Positions 28,374 to 37,161 of a stretch of 64,000 bases of DNA are shown here, piece after piece. Each line of letters begins with the position of its first letter. The first letter of the stretch is position 1. The notes below the pieces were generated by a model, which saw nothing but the letters and a program-made list of their open reading frames with translations, made no database searches and was not told the DNA's origin. This DNA comes from DATNPH01 sp036703315 (lineage in GTDB: Bacteria; Cyanobacteriota; Cyanobacteriia; Cyanobacteriales; Coleofasciculaceae), in contig DATNPH010000191.1 of the NCBI GenBank assembly GCA_036703315.1, forward strand, positions 1 through 64,000, given 5' to 3'. The translations under genes were made by a program, and so were the position numbers.

Positions 28374-28450
28374 ATTCACAGCTGGGGGAAGTGGAGAGTG
28401 ATCGCCTAAATAACATTCACAGCTGTGGAAATTGGAGAGTGATCGCCTAA
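28374..28450. repeat. Tandem pair of 36-bp repeats upstream of the PilB-like gene
   Basis: 28374-28409 and 28415-28450 match at 33 of 36 positions, each running from ATTCACAGCTG to GAGAGTGATCGCCTAA. They lie in a 450-bp spacer (28185-28633) that otherwise contains no gene and also holds an isolated MITE-end-like sequence near 28265. They may be binding sites or a slipped duplication. Confidence 0.7.
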
Positions 28451-28633
28451 CCTTCTAGTACATTTGAAAATTAACAATCTAGTTGTTTTCTAGGCAGTTG
28501 TGCCGATTTTGTCTAACATAGCGGAGTGACAGGTAAATAACTCTATCGTTAGAGAAAATTGCCGACTCACAATTTCAATAGTGCTACCTCACAGCTCAAT
28601 TGATAGTCCTAACGCTCTAGCCCATCAAATGCT

Positions 28634-30409
28634 ATGGAAATTTCTTCATCAGTATCCTCTGCTTGGCAGCAGCTTAAGAATCGTGAAATTAGCTGCGAAG
28701 AAGCACTGAGCCTTTTGGTAGACGCCCAAGGGACTGTCAACCGGGAACGCCTTGATCCGGAAGTCCATCACCGATTCTTTCGGCACTTTCTTGATCGCAA
28801 TACCTTGCCGCCGGTGATTCCTCTCCTGCTTTGGCGCGGCTGCTACTACTTGGGAAGCCCAGTAACGGTATCTTCGGAGGTGATTCGGGATCTGGGCGAT
28901 CGCACCCTCACTGAGATTAAAATTATTGCGATTACGGCTAAAAGCTATCGCATCTGGTTTCACGCTCAAAACCTCGACCTTAACCGCCTCAGTTCTGTCC
29001 CGTTGATGAACCCCCTCACGGGTGAGCAGGAAAAAGAAGACATATCAGAAACCACAGAACTCTACCTAGCGAAAGCCGTTGACCAGATTGGTCGCCTTAG
29101 AACCATAATCTCCGGGGCATTACGCAACCGTGCCAGTGACATTCACATGGAACCGACACCAGAAGGCTTGCGAGTCCGTTATCGCATTGATGGTGTGTTG
29201 CGCGACATTACCCGGATGCCTTTAGACCTCAGCCGCAAAGTCATTGTTGCCCTTAAGGTCATGTCTGACATGGACATCGCTGAAAGTCGGTGTCCCCAAG
29301 ATGGGCGGATTGGCGAGAAGTATGCCAGTGGTGAAGCGGGTGAGTTGGGCATGGATATGCGGGTGAGTACTCTCCCCTGCGTGGGTGGAGAAAAAGCAGT
29401 GATTCGTTTACTGCCCAGAAAAAATCCCTTTTCCCGGATTGAAAACTTAGGATTCTCTCAGAAATCACTCGACACCTACAAAAGCTGGTTGCAGCAGCCT
29501 CAAGGAATGATTATCCTGACGGGTCCGACCGGTTCCGGGAAAACCAGTACACTCTACACAAGTCTACAATTTGTTGCCACAGAACATGTCAATGTTGTGA
29601 CAGTAGAAGACCCCGTAGAGTACGTGCTATCTGGTATTACGCAAACTCAGGTGAATGAGCGTGCAGGGATGAGTTTTGCCGCTGGTTTGCGATCGATTTT
29701 GCGCCAAGACCCTGACATTATAATGGTTGGGGAAATCCGGGATAGTGAAACAGCTGAGACAGCCGTTCGAGCTGCGCTGACAGGGCATTTGGTCTTTACC
29801 ACTCTACACACCAATGATGCCGTTGGTGCAATTCCCCGAATCAAAGATATTGGTCCTGACCCAGCGTTAATTAGTGACGCACTGCTGGGAATTGTTGCAC
29901 AGCGTTTGGTGCGTCGGGTATGTCCTCACTGTGCAGAGCCTTACACACCGACACAAAGGGATTTACAGGTACTAGGCTTGGCAGGCAAGCCACTTCCTCC
30001 TCCATCTCTTTCCGGTAAGTGGCAGTGGCGGCGGGGACGCGGCTGTGACAAGTGTTTCAATTCAGGTTACTTGGGACGGGAAGCGATCGTGGAGTTGCTC
30101 GATATTGATGACCGAGTGCGGGAAATTATCTATGAAGGCACGATGACTCAGTTGCATCGCTATCTCAGAGACATCAAGTTTATCTCGTTTGGGGCGGCAG
30201 CAAGAGAGAAGGTGACAACGGGTGTAACAACAGTTGAGGAAGTGTTGCGGGTATTACCTCGTAGTGCTTTTGCCCGTCACTCTTCAACAGACAAGATTTA
30301 TACAGATATTCCCCAACTCCCCTTACCTCCCCCAGTTCCTCCTACAAAAGGGGAAGATCAGGACGAATTCTTACTTACGGGAGCCAATGGTGGAGGGTAT
30401 AAGTCTTGA
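28634..30409 (+). CDS. PilB/GspE-type secretion ATPase
   Basis: A 591-residue hexameric traffic ATPase of the type that powers pilus assembly or type II secretion. Walker A GPTGSGKT (297-304), Asp box VEDPVEY (324-330), Walker B IIMVGEIRD (362-370), His box TGHLVFTTLHTND (383-395), and a four-cysteine zinc site (C430, C433, C471, C474) are all present. It ends in a proline-rich tail. No pilC, pilT or pilin genes are adjacent, so it is an orphan here. PilB proper is usually somewhat longer at the N-terminus, so I give no symbol. Confidence 0.9.
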   Translation: MEISSSVSSAWQQLKNREISCEEALSLLVDAQGTVNRERLDPEVHHRFFRHFLDRNTLPPVIPLLLWRGCYYLGSPVTVSSEVIRDLGDRTLTEIKIIAITAKSYRIWFHAQNLDLNRLSSVPLMNPLTGEQEKEDISETTELYLAKAVDQIGRLRTIISGALRNRASDIHMEPTPEGLRVRYRIDGVLRDITRMPLDLSRKVIVALKVMSDMDIAESRCPQDGRIGEKYASGEAGELGMDMRVSTLPCVGGEKAVIRLLPRKNPFSRIENLGFSQKSLDTYKSWLQQPQGMIILTGPTGSGKTSTLYTSLQFVATEHVNVVTVEDPVEYVLSGITQTQVNERAGMSFAAGLRSILRQDPDIIMVGEIRDSETAETAVRAALTGHLVFTTLHTNDAVGAIPRIKDIGPDPALISDALLGIVAQRLVRRVCPHCAEPYTPTQRDLQVLGLAGKPLPPPSLSGKWQWRRGRGCDKCFNSGYLGREAIVELLDIDDRVREIIYEGTMTQLHRYLRDIKFISFGAAAREKVTTGVTTVEEVLRVLPRSAFARHSSTDKIYTDIPQLPLPPPVPPTKGEDQDEFLLTGANGGGYKS

Positions 30410-30410
30410 C

Positions 30411-30435
30411 AACCTAGCCGTCTTAAGGCGGGGTT
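30411..30435. other. Small hairpin just after the PilB-like gene
   Basis: AACC (30411-30414) and CCG (30418-30420) pair with CGG (30429-30431) and GGTT (30432-30435), with a TAG bulge. It overlaps the region after the stop codon and could end the transcript, although no T-tract follows. Confidence 0.4.
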
Positions 30436-30493
30436 GAGTTAGTAGGACAGTGGATAGTAGTTAGTAGGATTATAGTTTTCTATTCGTGAACTA

Positions 30494-30522
30494 CCCACAC
30501 CGACTCGTAAGAGCGGTGTGGG
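30494..30522 (-). ncRNA. Right-end hairpin of IS605 remnant (omega-RNA-like)
   Basis: CCCACACCG (30494-30502), bulged A, CTC, loop GTAA, GAG and CGGTGTGGG (30514-30522) form a strong stem. In TnpB elements the RNA ends with such a hairpin next to the guide. With tnpB truncated the RNA is probably not functional, unless it is used by another TnpB in the genome. Confidence 0.45.
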
Positions 30523-30584
30523 CTTCTAGTATCATAGCCCGTTGCCCTTTCACCTTGCGGTTATCCGGTCTTACACAGGCTCTA

Positions 30585-30935
30585 CTAGCAGGGACTCTCT
30601 TTCCCTGCGTCCATAACCATTATCCGAATGCCTTCAGCTCTGATGTTTAATGAGGCGTTACCATCGCGGTCATGATGAGTGCCACAAGACGGGCAATCCC
30701 ACTCTCTGATATCTAGTGGTAGTTCATCCATGACATGACCACAGCATGAACACTTTTTAGAGCTTGGGAAAAATCTGCCAATCTCTACAAGCCTGCCTTG
30801 CTTGCGTTCTAGTTTGTAGGCAAGGAAGTTAACAAACATCCCCCAACCAACATCGGATATTGCTTTTGACAGCTTTCGGTTCCGTATCAAACCCTTGACG
30901 TGAAGGTTTTCCACGACGATGACTTGGCTTTCGTC
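30585..30935 (-). pseudogene. tnpB: tnpB, 3' fragment
   Basis: About 117 codons remain of a protein normally near 400 residues. The fragment begins with VIVVENLHVKG (the RuvC-II Glu), has the zinc finger CSCCGH...CPSCG, and DRDGNASLNI with the RuvC-III Asp. It is cut at 30935, directly after an in-frame stop (TAG on the minus strand), so RuvC-I and the wedge/REC parts are gone. The TTAGTAGGA words on both outer sides (about 30442 and 30935) suggest recombination between short repeats. Confidence 0.8.
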
Positions 30936-31239
30936 CTACTAACCATTAACAACTAACCACTATCCCCGACCGCCCATTCCTCGCCGCAAAAGTACCGAAG
31001 ATGGAGATTCCTGGGCGGGTGGCGTTGACCAAAAAGAATGAAAAAGGTTAGCGTCTGCTTCGCTAATACCCTTTATACTCCCTATGATTAAAAAACCTGT
31101 ATCAAACCCAAATGAAAATTGTTATACCCACTGGAGATAGTGCAAAAAAAATTGCCCCATCAAGTCACTGAAAGGGCGGTGGTGTTTTTTAGGTTTCTTA
31201 AGCATAATGACTAAGTGTGAATAATTTGTGAATACTCAG

Positions 31240-31386
31240 CATGTCTGATTAATTCCTAGTGAAAGCAATCTGGTTACAAAAATTGTTACCAACGTCTTTC
31301 TAAGGGTCAGCTGCCTCTACGATGAAATTGAGCTAAGGCTCCTCATACCAAGCGCACCGTGGAACCTTGGCGTCCCACGGTTTTTT
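31240..31386 (+). ncRNA. Candidate small RNA ending in a strong terminator
   Basis: A rho-independent terminator (31357-31386) lies in a 560-bp gene-free region, with no plus-strand gene upstream closer than the PilB-like gene at 30409. Just before it stands CTCCTCATACC (31341-31351), which resembles the unpaired motif of the cyanobacterial sRNA Yfr1. The 5' end given here is approximate. The remaining sequence from 30936 shows no open frame. Confidence 0.35.
31357..31386 (+). terminator. Rho-independent terminator
   Basis: CCGTGG (31357-31362) pairs with CCACGG (31375-31380) and is followed by six T (31381-31386). It has no obvious plus-strand gene to end. Confidence 0.75.
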
Positions 31387-31502
31387 CTGAAATACTGGTG
31401 GCGTTGCTAAGAGAATTTTGAAATTGCTATATGATATGTGAGTCTTAAAAAAGTGCTCTAAGCGATCGCTTTTTTTCCTACAGAAGAGGCAAATCCTCTA
31501 GC

Positions 31503-32462
31503 CTACATTCTGGTGATAATCTTCCGTAGCTGTTGCTCCTGTTTCCTGAGTTCTGTAATCAGCTGGGTATTGTGGAGGGCGACATCAGCTTGATTGAGTT
31601 TTACCTTTTCTTTAAGTCTCTGGGTTAGTTGGTAACAAAACTGGCATCGTTCTAGAATTTGTTGAATCGAAGGAGCAAATGTAGCAAATTGTTCTTCATC
31701 CTCTTGGGTAAACCCATTAGTATCGATTCTCACACATAAGTCGTATTCAGGGTCTTGATTCGGCTTGAGCTTGTTGATAAATTGCACAACGGCAACTAAA
31801 TCTTGTTGCTTATTTAACAGAGGCCAAGCCAAAATTGTGTAAGTGCGGTATCCCGTTTTATAATCTGTTTTCTTTGCCTCTTCAGAGCGTGGATCATCAT
31901 AGACATCAAAAGGAATATTGATCACGTCTGCGGACGTAGCGGCGAGACTAGCAATTCCTCTGTCTACAGGAATTTCAATCACTAGAGAGCCACCCTCACC
32001 ATCCTCAGCATTAATCGAACCGAGTTTGTTTCGTTGTCGATCAAGTAAAAAAATGCTGGTGCGATCTGCACTTAGCAAATCCCCTGCTTTGCGGGTGAGG
32101 CGACATAGCATTTCACACAGAACGCTAACCAGATCCTTGATCGCCTCGTCAACAATACTAACTGCCTCAACTGAATTGGGATTGCTAATGGTATTGCCTG
32201 AATCTTTCTCTACAGGCGAAGAGGAAGCTGGACTCTCTGGCAGATCTAAGCCAGCCATTTCTCGCCAGTTCAGTCCCAATGTCTGACAAATCTCTAAAAA
32301 ATTTAGACCATTAATCAGTTGGCCTTTCAGGAAGAGATGAACCACGGGCAGAGATAGCCCTAATTCTTTGGCTACAAATTGCTCACGTCCATTGCTCTTA
32401 TGCTTCCAGGTCAACTTGACCTGTTCGATGTATCGAGGATGCACACTTAATGATCTGGACAT
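31503..32462 (-). CDS. GAF-domain regulator with cyanobacterial HTH-like N-terminus
   Basis: A 319-residue cytoplasmic protein. Residues 1-75 (SLSVHPRYIEQVKLTWKHK ... FVAKELGLSLPVVHLFLKGQ) resemble the helix-turn-helix-like domain at the start of many cyanobacterial signalling and NACHT proteins. Residues about 115-275 form a GAF domain (LSADRTSIFLLDRQRNKL, then SLAATSADVINIPFDVYDD), and the C-terminus is a coiled coil. No kinase or cyclase follows, so the GAF output is presumably through the N-terminal domain or a partner. The gene is divergent from the oxidoreductase gene, 94 bp away. Confidence 0.75.
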   Translation of the reverse strand: MSRSLSVHPRYIEQVKLTWKHKSNGREQFVAKELGLSLPVVHLFLKGQLINGLNFLEICQTLGLNWREMAGLDLPESPASSSPVEKDSGNTISNPNSVEAVSIVDEAIKDLVSVLCEMLCRLTRKAGDLLSADRTSIFLLDRQRNKLGSINAEDGEGGSLVIEIPVDRGIASLAATSADVINIPFDVYDDPRSEEAKKTDYKTGYRTYTILAWPLLNKQQDLVAVVQFINKLKPNQDPEYDLCVRIDTNGFTQEDEEQFATFAPSIQQILERCQFCYQLTQRLKEKVKLNQADVALHNTQLITELRKQEQQLRKIITRM

Positions 32463-32556
32463 ATCTGAGCATCAGAGAACTGCTCCGATCATAGACGAGG
32501 ATGATGACTTAAAATCAGCCTACTAGAGCGATCGCTTCTCTCAGGTACAAAACGTT

Positions 32557-33561
32557 ATGAAAGCCGTCTTAATGACAGCCTCTGGTGAACCAGATGTGCT
32601 GCAACTACAGGAAATACCAGAACCCCAAATACAAAAAGATACAGAAATCCTGGTGCGACTCCAGGCAGCAGGTATTAACCCAATTGATACCAAACTGCGG
32701 CAGAGGGGAACCTTTTACCCAGACCAGATGCCAGCTATCTTAGGCTGTGACGGGGCTGGTGTCGTGGAAGCTGTCGGTTCTGGCGTCCGGGGATTTCGGG
32801 TTGGGGATGAAGTCTATTTCTGCGCTGGAGGACTAGGCGAGTCTCACACTGGAAACTATGCTCAGCTAACAGTCGTTGATGAGCGATTAGTTGCTCACAA
32901 ACCTACGTCCCTTTCTTTCGCTGAAGCTGCTGCTGCCCCATTAGTGCTCATCACCGCTTGGGAAGCACTTTACGATAGAGGACGCTTAGAAGCAGGGCAA
33001 CGAGTGCTGATTCATGCGGGTGCTGGTGGCGTAGGTCATGTTGCCATCCAGTTAGCAAAACTTGAAGGTGCAGAAGTCTGTACGACTATCGGTTCTCAGG
33101 ACAAAGCGAGATTAGTCCGACACTTTGGTGCTGACCACCCGCTCCTTTACAAACAAACTGACTTTGTGCAAGCTGCTCTAGATTGGACTGGGGGTGAGGG
33201 AGTAGACCTTGCTTTTGACACGGTAGGGGGAAAGACATTTTATGATACTGTCCCAGCCGTGCGGGTATATGGCGATTTGGTGACGATTCTTGAACCTGAC
33301 CCGGCTCAGGGAAATTTGAAGACGGCGCGATCGCGTAACCTCCGCATTAGCCTTGAACTCATGCTTACTCCACAGTTCAAGGGACTTGTTGCCGCCCAGC
33401 AACATCAAGCTAATATTCTCAAGCAGTGTGCCACTTGGATAGATGAAGGCAAGTTGAAAATCCACCTCAGCCAAACTTTTGCTTTAAAAGACGCAGCGGC
33501 TGCTCACAAAGCTTTAGAAACTGGCTCAATCACTGGCAAAATTGCTCTGCTCATCGATTAA
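32557..33561 (+). CDS. NADPH:quinone oxidoreductase-like (MDR family)
   Basis: A 334-residue medium-chain dehydrogenase/reductase. The N-terminal GroES-like domain starts MKAVLMTASGEPDVLQLQEI and lacks the cysteine cluster for structural zinc, as in quinone oxidoreductases. The Rossmann motif is HAGAGGVGHVAIQLAKLEGA (about 149-168). It probably reduces quinones or enones with NADPH in the cytoplasm. The ATG at 32557 is the natural start. Not clearly linked in function to its neighbours. Confidence 0.87.
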   Translation: MKAVLMTASGEPDVLQLQEIPEPQIQKDTEILVRLQAAGINPIDTKLRQRGTFYPDQMPAILGCDGAGVVEAVGSGVRGFRVGDEVYFCAGGLGESHTGNYAQLTVVDERLVAHKPTSLSFAEAAAAPLVLITAWEALYDRGRLEAGQRVLIHAGAGGVGHVAIQLAKLEGAEVCTTIGSQDKARLVRHFGADHPLLYKQTDFVQAALDWTGGEGVDLAFDTVGGKTFYDTVPAVRVYGDLVTILEPDPAQGNLKTARSRNLRISLELMLTPQFKGLVAAQQHQANILKQCATWIDEGKLKIHLSQTFALKDAAAAHKALETGSITGKIALLID

Positions 33562-33601
33562 CATCCGTGCAAATAACTTTTGGAATCTTGAACTATTGTC
33601 T

Positions 33602-34201
33602 CTACGCGGAGCCTGCACCCTGCTTACGTTCGTCACTTTCGGTCAACAAGTTCGCCAACACCTGTCTTAGTTGCGTTATCGCGGCTAGCGTAAATTCAAC
33701 CAGTTGCTTGTCTTCAGCACGAGCTTCTAACATGAAAAAACAGAAAACCGCCCGCATCTGAGAATTAACCAGAATCGGCACACCTAACCCAGCTTTGACA
33801 GCGAAAGCTTTGGCGATTTGATTGCGTAAAAAATAAGTTTCTGACTCAGCTGAGGCATCCGACATCCATTCCGGTTGCTGCGATGACCAAACTCGTCCTG
33901 GCAGTCCCTCGCTTGGGTGCAAGATAAAACCTTCGCTACAGTTCCGGAATTGTTCCAAGGCTAGTACACAAGCGCTTTCCCTATAGGTGTGAACACACCA
34001 AGCTGAGTGAAGTTTTAGAATTGTGTCGTCCCTGTCAGAAATCCAGGCTTCGCCATAGTCCCAGTCGGTGAATTCACAAACTTGGCTGAGGGTGACAGCG
34101 AGGGCAGTGTCAAAATCCGCCGCTTGATTGATAGCCTGGGTCAGTGTTTGTAGGTTCTGAAGGTTTGCCGCCGTGCAGTGGTACATAATGTTTAAATTCA
34201 A
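33602..34201 (-). CDS. Single GAF-domain protein
   Basis: A 199-residue protein made almost entirely of a GAF domain (FDTALAVTLSQVCEFTDWDYGEAW, then EGLPGRVWSSQQPEWM, and AFAVKAGLGVPILVNSQMRAVFC). Free-standing GAF proteins sense small molecules or light-related bilins, but the Cys for chromophore attachment is not evident. It converges with the oxidoreductase (40 bp between ends) and diverges from the pentapeptide-repeat gene. Confidence 0.75.
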   Translation of the reverse strand: MNLNIMYHCTAANLQNLQTLTQAINQAADFDTALAVTLSQVCEFTDWDYGEAWISDRDDTILKLHSAWCVHTYRESACVLALEQFRNCSEGFILHPSEGLPGRVWSSQQPEWMSDASAESETYFLRNQIAKAFAVKAGLGVPILVNSQMRAVFCFFMLEARAEDKQLVEFTLAAITQLRQVLANLLTESDERKQGAGSA

Positions 34202-34365
34202 GCGAGGTGGTTGGTTTAGGAAGAAACTTTAATCGGCGTATCTAATTCACCGCATCGGCTCGCTTTAAGCCTCGCACCCGGCAGTACCTTAAAGATGCCA
34301 GCAGATTAAAAACTTGCTGGGCTGGTGCATACTGTGGGTTAGATACACAAACAACATAGTGCTAA

Positions 34366-36456
34366 ATGCAAGATATGAGAATAGTCACCTTGTTGTTGTT
34401 TAGTATCTGGACACTATTTTTCCTATTGACACCAGCATCTGCAATAGCAGCACCCCCACCAGAACGATCGCCTCTTACCTTCGAACTGCTACAAGAACGC
34501 CTGAAGTCCCCCATTCAAAGCGATGGTGTCCGCACCATTGATCTGAGTCAGCTGATTATTAATTTGCGTCCTGAAAATGCTGAGTTTCGTGACCAGTTCT
34601 ATCAGTTGTTGCAAACTCAACTGAATCGGTCAACAACAGCATTAGGCTTAGACTTCAGTAACTCTGTAATCCAAGGAGAGTTGATTAGTAATAAGCTGGG
34701 TTTGCGATCGCCTTTATACGGAGAAGCCTTATCTCCTTTATTAACACCTCAAGAACAACAACAACTGCTGCGTGACTCCCGCCGATTATCCGAACCTACG
34801 CCAGTTCCCTCAGTCACTGTCTTGCGTGGCCCACTCAAGCTGGTGCAAACACGATTTACCGGAACAGTCAATTTCGCCAATACCTTCTTTCTGCATCGGG
34901 TAGAAGCCAATGGTGCCATTTTTACTCAGGAAGCTGATTGGTCAGAAACACGCTGGACTCGTCGAGCAGACTTTACTGATGCTATCTTTAGTCGCGATGT
35001 GAACTTTGGCGGCAGTTTTTTCTTTGCCAAAGCAGGATTTGCAAGAGTGCAATTCCGAGGCGTTGCTAAGTTCCAGAGCAGTACCTTTGAAGCTGATGCC
35101 ATTTTTAGTCAAGCTCAGTTTGCACAACTGGCAAACTTGACGGGAACTGCCTTTGGCAGGGCTGAACCTAACGCTTCCGCTTCGCTAACGCACGTCCAAG
35201 GGTTAGCTGATTTTACCCAATCGGATTGGCACGATCGCGCGTTATTTAGCAAAAGTCAGTTTACTCAACCTCTCCTCCTAACAGAGGCAACCTTCGAAAA
35301 AGCGGTTACCTTTCGAGAAACTCAGTTTAACCAACTGGTGAATATGCGTGATGTCAGTCTTCTTGAACAGGTAGATTTTAGCAACGCCAAGTTTGTGTCT
35401 GATGCCTACATAGATGTTGCTGGTTTGACCTTTGACTCCGATCAGGCAAAAATCCTTGGAGATGCAGGTAAGATTGGTCGTGTTCTCTGTGTATCAGTGC
35501 TAACAGGCAATGAGGACGTTCTACGCAATTTAGTACGGAATTTCCGCTTCCTGCAACAAATTTCCGATGCTAATCAGCTAGAGTATACGACCCAACGACT
35601 ACGACGGCAGCAATTGGGTAGTCGCCTTATGGGAAGAGGCAAAGTCAAAAAAATGCAAAGTACAGTTCCAAGTGCAGGAGGAGAGGTTTTTAGCACTATC
35701 TCACCAGAAAAATCTTCTCCTGCCTCCCCTGCTCCAAAAAACACTCCCTCTCCTCTTAGCTGGATATTGGAGGGATTGTACTGGCTAGGATTGAGCTTGC
35801 TATTGCTGCTAAGTCGGTATGGCACCAGTTTTTGGTTAGTCTTTGGTGTTGGGTTGGTGGCTATGGCCTATTTCGGTTTACTCTTTTGGCTTGTTGATCG
35901 TTTCCGCCGCCGCTATCCCGAACCTATCATCCCAACTTCTTTTGAAACGCCTTGGATACTCGGAAGTTATGGTGTCCTGACATTTGCTGGTGTTACGGCA
36001 ATCTTTCGCACCAGTGCTCAACCCTGGTTAACACTGGCGTGTTTAGGGGGTGTAATCTTGCCAGTGCCAATGCTGTTGCTGTGGCAACTGTACCAGCAAG
36101 GTCGCTATCACGACTTGATGGATGTTAGTTACTTCGTAGAAGACGGGAGCCTGCGTCAGCTGCGATTGCTAATTGGACGCTTGCCAGTGATGCCTCGGTT
36201 TGATGTTTTTCGCGATCGCTATATGCCTATCCTCTGGAACCGCCGCTGGAATTGGCTCAACTATTACGATTTCAGCCTCAACAACTTACTCAAGATTGGC
36301 TTCAACGACATTCGCCTGCGAGACGAACACCTCCCCGGCATCATCAGCACTCTGGTTTGGTATCAGTGGAGTCTTGGCATTCTCTACATCGCCCTGCTGC
36401 TGTGGACTCTTTCCCGTACCATCCCTGGACTGAACTTACTCATCTATCTCAAGTAA
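34366..36456 (+). CDS. Pentapeptide-repeat membrane protein
   Basis: A 696-residue protein with a signal peptide (LLLFSIWTLFFLLTPASAIA, about 9-28) and, between about residues 150 and 350, degenerate A(D/N)F-type pentapeptides (ADFTDAIFSRDVNFGG, FQSSTFEADAIFSQAQF) that should fold as a right-handed beta-helix. After a spacer, several transmembrane segments follow (from about residue 465), and a last one ends the protein. It is probably an envelope protein. I do not recognise a defined function. Its own promoter should lie in the 164 bp after the divergent GAF gene. Confidence 0.78.
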   Translation: MQDMRIVTLLLFSIWTLFFLLTPASAIAAPPPERSPLTFELLQERLKSPIQSDGVRTIDLSQLIINLRPENAEFRDQFYQLLQTQLNRSTTALGLDFSNSVIQGELISNKLGLRSPLYGEALSPLLTPQEQQQLLRDSRRLSEPTPVPSVTVLRGPLKLVQTRFTGTVNFANTFFLHRVEANGAIFTQEADWSETRWTRRADFTDAIFSRDVNFGGSFFFAKAGFARVQFRGVAKFQSSTFEADAIFSQAQFAQLANLTGTAFGRAEPNASASLTHVQGLADFTQSDWHDRALFSKSQFTQPLLLTEATFEKAVTFRETQFNQLVNMRDVSLLEQVDFSNAKFVSDAYIDVAGLTFDSDQAKILGDAGKIGRVLCVSVLTGNEDVLRNLVRNFRFLQQISDANQLEYTTQRLRRQQLGSRLMGRGKVKKMQSTVPSAGGEVFSTISPEKSSPASPAPKNTPSPLSWILEGLYWLGLSLLLLLSRYGTSFWLVFGVGLVAMAYFGLLFWLVDRFRRRYPEPIIPTSFETPWILGSYGVLTFAGVTAIFRTSAQPWLTLACLGGVILPVPMLLLWQLYQQGRYHDLMDVSYFVEDGSLRQLRLLIGRLPVMPRFDVFRDRYMPILWNRRWNWLNYYDFSLNNLLKIGFNDIRLRDEHLPGIISTLVWYQWSLGILYIALLLWTLSRTIPGLNLLIYLK

Positions 36457-36809
36457 TCTTGCCCTTTTTTATTGACAACCTACGGCTAAAGCGCGTGAGT
36501 TTTACGGCGATTCTATAAGATGTTCTGATTGTTTTGATAAATCGCACTGATATAATTTTTGAGTAGTTATTTCTAATTAAGATAAAATGTTAAAAATTTA
36601 TTTGAGTAATTATTTTTTTAGCCAATAAAAGACGTCTACTCTTTTTAGTTATGTAAAGAAATGTTTTGATTTATAAACTTATCAAAACTTTTCCAAGTCA
36701 ATTGAATTTTTAACCTAACATACCGATAAATTTAAAAAGTTCTAGAATACAAGCAACTGATTACAATAGAAGTAATTGAGAAAAATTCAGGAATAGACTA
36801 TATTACTTT

Positions 36810-36895
36810 GATTAGATAGATGCTTGGTTCAGGGATATACATCTATCATTTGGATTAGATAGATGCTTGGTTCAGGGATATACATCTATCATTTG
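36810..36895. repeat. Two tandem 43-bp units, each with an 8-bp hairpin
   Basis: 36810-36852 and 36853-36895 are identical 43-bp units. In each, GATAGATG pairs with CATCTATC (36815-36822 with 36840-36847, and 36858-36865 with 36883-36890). They lie in a 700-bp gene-free spacer (36457-37161) and a terminator-like hairpin follows 45 bp later. Confidence 0.88.
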
Positions 36896-36939
36896 GAAGA
36901 AAAGTTTTTAATCTAGTGCAGCGGATGCAAAAGTAATTC

Positions 36940-36974
36940 ACCACCCCAGGTTCTTCCTGGGTGGTATTTTTACT
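36940..36974 (+). terminator. Terminator-like hairpin
   Basis: ACCACCC(C)AGG (from 36940) pairs with CCTGGGTGGT (to 36966), followed by ATTTTTAC. It may end the transcript of the pentapeptide gene, or that of a small RNA containing the two 43-bp hairpin units. Confidence 0.6.
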
Positions 36975-37161
36975 TTCATCGTTATCTCTCATTTGAACAT
37001 TAGGAAATTTCTTTCCGGATAAACTAATAGTTTGTAAGTCTAAAGAAAGAGTTGCAAGAAAGTTCCTTCCCAGGGTGTATCTGACCACACATTCAAGCAA
37101 GTTACACAAGAGTCAATAAACAAAAGACTCTCGGTATTCACCTACTGCCTGGCTGGAAGCA

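Larger units (their letters stand above)
30486..30935 (-). mobile_element. IS200/IS605-family remnant: right end and 3' part of tnpB
   Basis: The remnant consists of a truncated tnpB (30585-30935) and, downstream of it on the minus strand, a right-end region with a 12-bp hairpin (30494-30522). Read on the minus strand the end is ...GGTGTGGGTAGTTCAC, typical of cyanobacterial IS605 right ends. In active elements this region encodes the guide omega RNA. The 5' part of tnpB, tnpA and the left end are missing. Confidence 0.75.

Noticed and set aside
31141..31190. Second terminator around GGGCGGTGGTGTTTTTT
   Set aside because: The possible stem (GCCC with GGGC) is only four pairs with a long loop.
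31918..32286. 122-residue plus-strand frame
   Set aside because: Antisense to the GAF regulator, Ser/Arg-rich shadow without motifs.
36855..37109. 84-residue minus-strand frame
   Set aside because: It covers one of the 43-bp repeat units and the terminator hairpin, with no ribosome binding site or recognisable domain.
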